In this document: in pieces, positions 57,257 to 64,000 of the stretch
Layout of the letters: each line of letters begins with the position of its first letter
How positions within the stretch are numbered: the stretch's first letter is position 1
Origin: Apiosordaria backusii
Lineage: Eukaryota; Ascomycota; Sordariomycetes; Sordariales; Lasiosphaeriaceae
Length of the DNA: 64,000 nt
Direction: 5' to 3'
NCBI GenBank assembly: GCA_030549205.1
Contig: JAUKTV010000001.1
Location: 1,736,001-1,800,000 of the forward strand
Notes under the pieces: model-generated
Seen by the model: only the letters and a program-made list of their open reading frames with translations
The model's database searches: none
Told to the model about the DNA's origin: nothing
Made by a program: the position numbers and the translations under genes

Positions 57257-57848
57257 TGAGCTTCATTTTCGTTTCTTTCTCATTCGATACCTTTGACGCT
57301 GCAAGCATTGCATTTATAGAGGGGTTTGAAGGGGGTGTTGGCATTTTCCTTTGAGCTCGATGGTTTTTTTGTTTTTTCAGTATTACATTAACATTAGAGA
57401 TGGGAGGTGGGGAGAGAGCTGGGGGGTGGTTTTTAAAAACAGGCTCATTCACGTTTGCATTCTGTTCAAAGGGTTAGACAAAGTTTTCTGTTTTCTTTTT
57501 CTGAGGAGGGGGAGGGGAGGAGGAGGAAGGGGGGGACAATCATGATAATAGGTGCTGGAAAATGGTTAGGTAGGGGGCGATGGTTTAATTATTTGGGGGG
57601 ATGATAGGTAGGGTAGTTTCATTAGGCTTATGATAATGATAACATGAGATGAGAAAGGGAGGAGGAATAGGTACCTGTTGAGTTAGTTAGGTGTGCTTGG
57701 TTAATGAGATGAATATTCTTGATATCTGCTTTTTGGTGTTTAGAGGACTCTGAGCTGAATGCGTGTGTTATCTATTGCTGTAAGAATAAAAAGAGCCAGA
57801 TAATCATCACGCCCATGCTGGGCAAACGGGCGAAAATCAATGGAAAAG

Positions 57849-57855
57849 AAAAAAA
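57849..57855 (-). terminator. Pol III terminator of the tRNA-like gene
   Basis: A run of seven T on the minus strand starts about 20 nt after the 3' end of the tRNA-like sequence, as expected for RNA polymerase III termination. Confidence 0.6.
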
Positions 57856-57875
57856 GCAACGCTCACAAACGCTAT

Positions 57876-57949
57876 GTGACGGGCCAGGAGTCGAACCTGG
57901 ATCTTCGCTCTAACTCGGGAATACATTGACCGCTATGTTACCGCGCCAC
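57876..57949 (-). tRNA. tRNA-like gene or degenerate tRNA
   Basis: On the minus strand there is a perfect T arm (CCAGG TTCGACT CCTGG), a B box GGTTCGACTCC (57887-57897) and a good D arm (ACAT/ATGT with AGCGGTCA loop). The anticodon stem pairs except for one C-C mismatch, but its loop is 8 nt instead of 7. The acceptor pairs GTGGCG with CGTCAC only if three extra bases are allowed before position 8. The anticodon cannot be read safely, so I treat it as a tRNA pseudogene or tRNA-like transcript with an apparently intact Pol III promoter. Confidence 0.5.
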
Positions 57950-58400
57950 GAATGTCCTCCCAAAAGACTGAGATTAAGAACTGGGCACTGGTTGTGTCTC
58001 CGGTACTGGTGGGAGACTAAGGAGGTGTGGCGTTCTCTTAACCTGGTTGTGTGTGAACCTTCAAACGGTCCCTTTTGGTGCCCAAGAACTTTTAGGGTCT
58101 GGAGGGCAGTTGGGAAATGTCAGAGGGGGGGGGGGTGGAAAACAGTGACTTTTTGTCTTTGGTAAAGCGGTTGTTCTGTTTTGTTGTGATACCTAATTGT
58201 GTTGTGATATGTATATTGTCCCGAAAGAAAAGAACTTAGTTCCCAACTGCCATGATACATACTTTACACCGTGATAGGTACCTATCTCAGCGTTTTTGCC
58301 AACCCAAGTTGACCAACTTTGTGTTCTTGTCATGTAAACCATAAAAAACAGCCAAACTTTTATCTTCCATCCCATCACAAATTATTTCTACTGTGAAAGC

Positions 58401-59783
58401 TCAGTCAAACGGTATCCTCCGCAACCCACCGCCTCCCATCCCCCTCTTCCTCATCTCCTCCGCCGCCGCCAGCGAGCTGGGCACCTTGATCCCGCAGCAG
58501 TCCCCCCACCCCACCGCCTGCTGATGCACATGCCTTTTTCCCTCACTATCATCAAAAATCTCCAACTTCCCATTCTCCAGCTCTTCCTCTGTCAGCTCAG
58601 GCTGCTGCTCGGCCAAACTCCCCATCTCCTCCGTCGCTGGGATCAACCCCCCAAACAAAAAATGTTGCATCACTGGTAGCTTTCCGAGCACCTCATTGAC
58701 AAACATTTTGCGCATGCCCCCTTCGATCTTGGCCCAGGACTTGGCAGAGGAGATGTCATCCAGCATGGGGGAGTGCCAGCGGAGTCCTTGGACGGTTTTG
58801 GTGGAGTTGACAAAGGCTACTTGGTTGAGGTAGAGGTATTCGGCGGCGAATTGCTCGAGGGTCAAGGCTTGGTGGATGGAGCGGGGGGTGATGTATTTGT
58901 GGGATAGGAGCTGGGAGGAGCCGAATAAAAAGGGGAGGAACTGGTAGTCGTCTAGGCCCCAGACGCCGTGGGAGCCGGCGGGTTCGAGGTAGTAGGTTAG
59001 TTGGATTAGGCGCATGAGGGAGAGGTATTTGGGGAAGACGATGAGGACTAGTGAAGGGAAGGTTGAGGTTGGGAGGAGGGAGAGGAGATGGAGGCAGAGG
59101 AGGAAGAGGAAGAAGTTGAGCTCGTGGCCGGAGCCGTAGTCTATTCGGGAGGGGTTGCCGAAGGAGTGGTGGAGGTAGGTGGATAGCTCGGGGGCGGCGT
59201 CGGGGGAGGGGAGGTTGAGGAGGGAGAGGAAGTGGGGGGTGCGGGATTTGACTTTGTCGATGAAGGTGCGGAAGGTTTTGTTGCCGAAGCGGGAGCCGGA
59301 GGAGTCGTCTGGGGGGGTTGAGCGGCAGAGCTCTTCGATCTCGTTGAGGATGTCTAGTACGGCTTGGACGGTGGGGGTGATGGAGGAAGGAGAGACAGAA
59401 GAGATGGGTTTGTCGGCTACGGATTCGGAAAGGTGGAAGATGAATGATACCACTAGGGTATAGGTTGGGGAGGCGAGGAAGAGGGTGTGGTCTTTAGGCG
59501 TGAGGATGCGGCGACTTGGAGTTTGGAATTTGACGGACGACAAGTCCGGGAGGGGAGGTAGAGGTGGGGTTTCCGGGACAGGCTGAGGGTTGGAAGGTTC
59601 GGGTTGGCGGCGCCGGCGGGGCTCAAGTTTGGGTATACGGTCTCGGAGGTTGGGGATGCTGCTGGCCGGACCCGGAGCCGGGCTTGGCTTCCCCGGAGCT
59701 GGTGTCGACTCCGGCGCGGGGCTGACGACAGGCTGGGATGTGGCTCCGGTGGCTGGCCCAGCTGTTGGGGATGGGGATGCCAT
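58401..59783 (-). CDS. PP2A phosphatase activator PTPA (RRD1/RRD2 family)
   Basis: Single exon, 460 aa. PTPA proteins are peptidyl-prolyl isomerases that activate and assemble PP2A-type phosphatases. The first 85 residues are a Pro/Ala/Ser-rich tail. The all-helical PTPA domain (about 90-400) has the usual motifs: FGNxxFRTF, YGSGHELNF (catalytic-pocket loop), GVWGLDDYQFLPFLFGSSQL and a KxxxMFxxEVLGKLPVMQHF stretch. The C-terminus WGDCCGIKVPS fits the RRD1 branch better, but I cannot separate RRD1 from RRD2 with certainty. It is head-to-head with RRP46. The coding strand is C-rich at its start and G-rich after about 58770. Confidence 0.9.
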   Translation of the reverse strand: MASPSPTAGPATGATSQPVVSPAPESTPAPGKPSPAPGPASSIPNLRDRIPKLEPRRRRQPEPSNPQPVPETPPLPPLPDLSSVKFQTPSRRILTPKDHTLFLASPTYTLVVSFIFHLSESVADKPISSVSPSSITPTVQAVLDILNEIEELCRSTPPDDSSGSRFGNKTFRTFIDKVKSRTPHFLSLLNLPSPDAAPELSTYLHHSFGNPSRIDYGSGHELNFFLFLLCLHLLSLLPTSTFPSLVLIVFPKYLSLMRLIQLTYYLEPAGSHGVWGLDDYQFLPFLFGSSQLLSHKYITPRSIHQALTLEQFAAEYLYLNQVAFVNSTKTVQGLRWHSPMLDDISSAKSWAKIEGGMRKMFVNEVLGKLPVMQHFLFGGLIPATEEMGSLAEQQPELTEEELENGKLEIFDDSEGKRHVHQQAVGWGDCCGIKVPSSLAAAEEMRKRGMGGGGLRRIPFD

Positions 59784-60158
59784 GGTCTTGCTGTTTGGCG
59801 CTTTCTCCTAGTGGATGAAGATGGTGCCAGAATTATGAGTTGAATAATCCCTTCAATGAAATCCGGTGAATGCGAGTTTCGAAGTTGAACGAGGCAAGGC
59901 TCAGATCGACTGATGTCCAGCCGTTGACGTTGCAAAGGCCCAATCTGACCCCTGCAAGCACTAAAATGCGGGGCAGTTTTTACTGGGTGAGTGCCGATCA
60001 GCCCATGAAATCGCTGCACTGCAAATCCAAGTCCAATCAACGACAGCCATTGGCAGCCTTCGAAAACTTCCACAATCCCAGGCAATAAACGGGCAAACAA
60101 ACAAAAGAGCCCACTGATTGATTCATCATCCACTTGTCAAATATTTGACAGACTCAAA
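59784..60158. promoter_or_regulatory. Bidirectional promoter region PTPA / RRP46
   Basis: 375 bp between divergent start codons. It contains CCAATCA at 60033-60039 and an ATTGG at about 60049-60053 on the other strand, a pair of CCAAT boxes facing both genes. Confidence 0.6.
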
Positions 60159-61040
60159 ATGACAGTAACGACAGCACCAGAAGCCGCTCTCGGTGTCCTC
60201 CCAAGGGCCGATGGGTCTGCAAAATATTCACATGCTGGATACACAGTCACGGCCTCAGTCAACGGACCCATCGAAGCCCAGCGAAGAGACGAGCATCCCT
60301 ACGAGGCACATGTTGACGTTATCGTACGACCAGCCGCAGGGGTCGGAAGTGAGGACCCCTCCGCACTATACCCCTCTATCAATTTCTCACCATGAGTTTC
60401 GCTATATAGGCACAAGAGAACGTCACCTCGAGTCCATCCTGCAATCCTCACTCACCCAGATTATCCTCGTCAAGAACTTCCCTCGCTCTCTCATCCAGAT
60501 CGTCCTCCAAGTCGAGGACACACCAGAGAACGACTATGTCAACACTAAACTTGTTCAGGCCAGCCTGGTGAGAGCGACTTTGTCTGTTCATGGAAAGTTC
60601 TCTTGATATACTAACCTCCATGACAGAACTTTGCCATTATGCCAGCCTTGTTTCAGACAGCCGTTCTCGCGCTCTTGTCAGCAGGCGTACCCATGAGGGC
60701 AACGGCAACGGCGACGGCTGTTGCCATTGTTCCCCAGGATGGCACCAAGACGAGCGTGGTAGATCCTTCACCGCGAGACGCTGAGATTGCTCAGTCTGTC
60801 CACGTGCTGGCTTTCACCTCTCATGATGAACTGCTGCTTGCCGAGAGTGAAGGAGACTTTACTGTCAAGGAATGGGACGACGTCTACGAAACGGCCAAGC
60901 AAGTATGCTGCCGCCCAGTACCGGCCAAGGAAGGAATGGAGATGGTGCTCGACGACGAACATACCAACGGCCCGGATTTACGCCACTTCCTGCGGTCCAC
61001 CATGGAGCAAAAAGTGGCATCTGATCTCCATTGGAAGTGA
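60159..61040 (+). CDS. rrp46: Exosome core subunit RRP46
   Basis: Three exons: 60159-60348, 60410-60567 and 60627-61040 (introns 61 and 59 nt), 253 aa. RRP46 is an RNase PH-like subunit of the six-member ring of the RNA exosome, in nucleus and cytoplasm; in fungi the ring is catalytically inactive. The frame shows the RNase PH fold: VLPRADGSAKYSHAGYTVTASVNGPIEA is given here only by its ends (VLPRADGSA...NGPIEA), then RERHLESILQSSL, and NFAIMPALFQTAVLALLSAGVPM after the second intron, which is the conserved NAA-LAL-DAGIPM-like helix. Splices restore GVGSTRERH and ASLNFAIMP. The length is normal for fungal Rrp46. The C-terminal 40 residues are charged. Confidence 0.9.
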
Positions 61041-64000
61041 AGCGGCACCGAGGCCATACCTCTCTCGTCTTAACAGGAGCGGTATCATGGGAAGGAATGT
61101 GCCTGAAGTTCAAAGATGCAGCTGCATGGAGAGAGAAGACGTGTGGGTGGTGGATGCTGGACTTCTCGGTTGGGCCGTCCAATCGCTCGGAATGCGGAAA
61201 CCAAGCACAATACAGCGCTTTTACGACGCAACGACAGATTTTGTGTGCCGGATCATGAAGATGGACGTGGAGGAGGTGCATTGGAAGCATGGGAGCATGC
61301 ATGGTTCCCAAGAGACAGCCTGAAGTGTTGCGCGGCTAGGCGACTACGAATCAATGGTCGGCAGTTAGCCACGGCATCTGATGCTGAAGACATCAACAAG
61401 AACAAACTACCCCCTTTTGGGGGTCTTGACATCTTTCAGTATCTCCCCCCTATTTTTTACTCTGTGATGGAAGCCTGTGTTGACGTCTCAAACACATTGG
61501 TGGGTCTATCCGCACGGTCATGTTTGGGATTGCCCGTTAGCGGGCCGGGGCCCTGTTTCACCACCCCTACCCAGAACCCTGACACCGCCATCCTCACCAT
61601 CGTACGACGGCAGCTTGCTGCGTGCGAGGGTCTTAGGAATGGAACCTCAAAACCGGGCCTATGTATGCTGGCTTCTCGGCCTCTTTCCTATAGGGGCTGC
61701 CCTGCAGCGCGGGAAGCCTACAGAGTTACTATGCAGGTGGACAAGTGGATGACATCGAGACTGAGTTAAACGCCTTGTGTCTCTTGTCGTTCTCGATTCA
61801 TGCCTCGTCCAGACTCTCACGCCATTCCCCAGACTGTTACCAGAGCTGCCGTTCGGACGGCTGGCAGCCCCCTGCTTGATGTGCGCTTGCAGAGTGATGG
61901 GTGCGTCAAGGCTGTGGGCCAGTAGATTCTGTCAAGATGACCACGGCGAGCATGCCCTGCTCTTATTCGTTGCCAAAGTTTCCAAACATTGAGCAACGCA
62001 GGATTCGCACCAGGAGCTGGTGGATTGTTATGCGGCTGCTTGGACGCTTCAGCGGACCGTTGCAGAACGATCTCCAACACCAATTGGCCCGAACTTCAGA
62101 TTCCCCAGGGTTACCAGTGACGGGAAACCGTGCCGCCAGGGGGATGTTGCTGCCGCACTAACATTCCCCTGGCCTCTCGCCTCCAGAAACCCCCAGCATC
62201 GCGGAGGCACGATGAGACTTCGACGCTCGAGACCTCTCTGGCAGTTATGTTACGTACTGCCGCATTATTATCCGTCTTCCAGCCTCGAGTAGGTCTTACT
62301 GCACTTTTGCGCATGTCAGCGTATTATTACTCCCTCCGTGTTACCCGTCTTGTAATGTAAACATGGACCAGGCTTCGAATCAGAATGCGACACGCCCACC
62401 ATCTTCCAAGTTCAAGGGGACTTTGGCTTCTCAGCGTCTCTCGAAACCAGAGAAAGAGACTGCATCACAACTGCCGCCAGCAGACAAACGATGTCAGTGG
62501 TGGAATTACCCAAGACTCTTCGGCCGGATCTGTGATATGCGCCTTCTTTCGCATTATCAAAAGTTCTTTGGTGGTGTTAGTGGTATGTACTTTCTTCAAC
62601 TTGAGGCTAACAACAACCCCAGAGTGGCAGAGGTACCTCCTGAAATGTACCATAACCCCACCAAAACCCTTGTCATGAAGCTCCAGAAGATCTTCAGCTG
62701 CACCCCCGATTCCTCGTCGAAGCTCCCATGCTCCCCCTGCCACGCCAGCCCATCCCCCATCCTGGGGCTTGTCAACAATCAGGGCGATATTATAAACCAT
62801 CGACAAGTTTGTCGTGAACTTGTTTCCTTTCTCTGGTCTTCAGTCCTCATCTTGATGACCCAACCATCCCGCCTCCTTCTGTCTTCTTTACTCCCCTTCT
62901 CTAGCTCCGTGAGCATCACATCGAAGCGCTGAGCTCTGCGAGTTCTCTCCAAACGATTCGTACCTGATACCTCTTACCTCGAGCTTCATTCTTTTCCCTT
63001 TCTTGTGCTTCAATTGATTCGTTCCCTGGTGGGCTTTGTCTCTTGCAGTTTATTTCACTAGACTCCAAGCCATCTGGCACCCAATTCCTCGGTCTCTCGA
63101 CAGGCGTCCAATCGCTGCAAGCGTCACTTTGATATCTCGTGCATTGGCTTCGAACTTGGCACACCCCGCCTATTTTCGACTTTCAGGTTAAAGATAGATC
63201 AGATCAGACTGGCAACCGGCTGTTGGGCACGATCGAGAAGAACATATCACCACTTTCGAAAGAAACAATTCACGTGGAGGGCGAATCTGCACCCAGATCA
63301 CCAGTTGACAGAATATCGCCACCAATCGCGTGTTTTTAACAGGGCACCAACGCCACAAGCATCTTCAAAACTGCCAACCGCTGGTCTCGTCCCAGTTGAC
63401 CCCGCCACATCCGCCACCAGCCCCTCCGTCAAGAGCAGGCCAGGTTCCCGCTCCCCGCTCGGCACAGCGTCCCGACACCGTAACGTTTCCAAGACATTCA
63501 CAGGTCAGATCCGCTGAGGAGTCACGGACACTGACTGCCGAAAGTGGGTGATTACAAGACCCTGAAGGTGAGCACCCTCACATTCCGGTGTAGGACCCTG
63601 TTGATCCGGTGGTGTTGTGGCTGCGATCAACGAGATGGTGGTCCTTGTGATGCCCCAGCACAGACAGTGTGTGCCGCAACGGGATCCTGGCTGGGGGCAT
63701 GTTTTGGAGACCACCTCGGACGAGAAACGAAGAAAGAGAAGGGATAACATCTGCAACCCTATGCCCGGACCTGCTGACACACCCTCTCCGCCTCCCACAG
63801 ATTTCCCGTTGTGCCTCTTGTCCGGCTCATTGATTTGATTGCTCGGATTTTCCAGGTCTGATTGTCAAGCAATTGACAACTGCCCAGACAACATCCCACT
63901 TTTGACTCCGGTCTCTTGCGTCCTGTGACGTCGAACGACAGCCCCCGGATTTGTCTCCTGCATAACCGCATCAGTGCATCCCGGCTGCAGCACGGCGTGT
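61041..64000. other. 3 kb at the right edge with no supported gene
   Basis: The longest open frame (62363-62932, +, 189 codons) starts with an ATG but has a composition that does not resemble conserved protein and contains several plausible splice sites; I do not call it with confidence. 62930-63560 is pyrimidine-rich in parts, and 63480-63550 has acceptor-like CACAG and donor-like GTGAGC signals. It could be the 5' region of a gene that continues beyond the window. Confidence 0.45.

Larger units (their letters stand above)
57257..58400. other. Convergent 3' region of HMT1 and PTPA with a tRNA-like gene
   Basis: 1.1 kb without a protein gene. 57490-57710 is strongly G/T-rich (runs of GGGGAGG and TAGGTAGG). 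It holds the tRNA-like unit at 57876-57949 and TAGGTACCTA-type palindromes at 57668-57677 and 58273-58286. Confidence 0.6.

Noticed and set aside
62363..62932. 189-codon plus-strand open frame near the right edge
   Set aside because: It has an ATG but no recognisable domain and a mixed composition; kept only as a note in the intergenic entry.

Overview
The window reads as nuclear DNA of a filamentous ascomycete, most likely Sordariomycetes and probably Sordariales. The reasons are protein-coding genes split by short introns (mostly 53-90 nt, GTRNGT donors, CTRAC-like branch sites, YAG acceptors), long pyrimidine-rich 5' leaders, Zn2Cys6 regulators and fungus-specific families (DUF7707, DUF7820, HMT1, TIM44, UBR1). 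Nothing looks prokaryotic, viral or organellar, and no intact transposon was found. Exon structures were built by hand from splice signals and reading frame. All family names come from recognising motifs, not from a database search.

Layout. At 1.7-7.2 kb are a PPC89-like spindle pole body scaffold (-) and the OST subunit SWP1/ribophorin II (-). At 9.7-15.1 kb are a DUF7707 GPI-type wall protein (+), a CPT1/EPT1-type phospholipid synthase (+) and a secreted glutaminyl cyclase ending in KDEL (+). At 15.3-15.8 kb is a tRNA-like Pol III promoter followed by an array of hairpins. At 16.4-26.3 kb are a YPT35-like PX protein, a GH5 mannanase-like enzyme, a Zn2Cys6 regulator and threonine aldolase (all +). 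At 27.8-39.8 kb are a GH37 trehalase (+), a DUF7820 membrane protein (+) and the giant N-recognin UBR1 (-). At 40.7-47.4 kb is a compact group of nuclear mitochondrial genes (QCR9 -, BCS1 -, uS11m -, TIM44 +) with the exon-junction factor PYM (+) among them. At 48.2-48.8 kb is a three-exon gene (-) that shows only when spliced. After a 4.6 kb gap come an HMT1-type vacuolar ABC transporter (+, 53.4-57.3 kb), a tRNA-like gene (-), a PTPA/RRD phosphatase activator (-) and the exosome subunit RRP46 (+). The last 3 kb holds no gene I can support.

How the genes relate. Most are unrelated housekeeping genes. QCR9 is a complex III subunit and BCS1 is the AAA translocase that completes complex III; they lie 1.6 kb apart. 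uS11m/TIM44, QCR9/PYM and PTPA/RRP46 are head-to-head pairs with intergenic regions of 434, 479 and 375 bp. The most interesting points are: (i) an in-frame 3' exon that would add a PABP-binding PAM2 motif to the HMT1 transporter; (ii) the hairpin array behind a tRNA-like promoter; (iii) the spliced-only gene at 48.2-48.8 kb; (iv) a 61-aa QCR9 gene in five exons with a GC-AG intron and a first coding exon that is only the ATG; (v) a KDEL-ended glutaminyl cyclase; (vi) a recurrent switch of the coding strand from C-rich to G-rich along genes on both strands.
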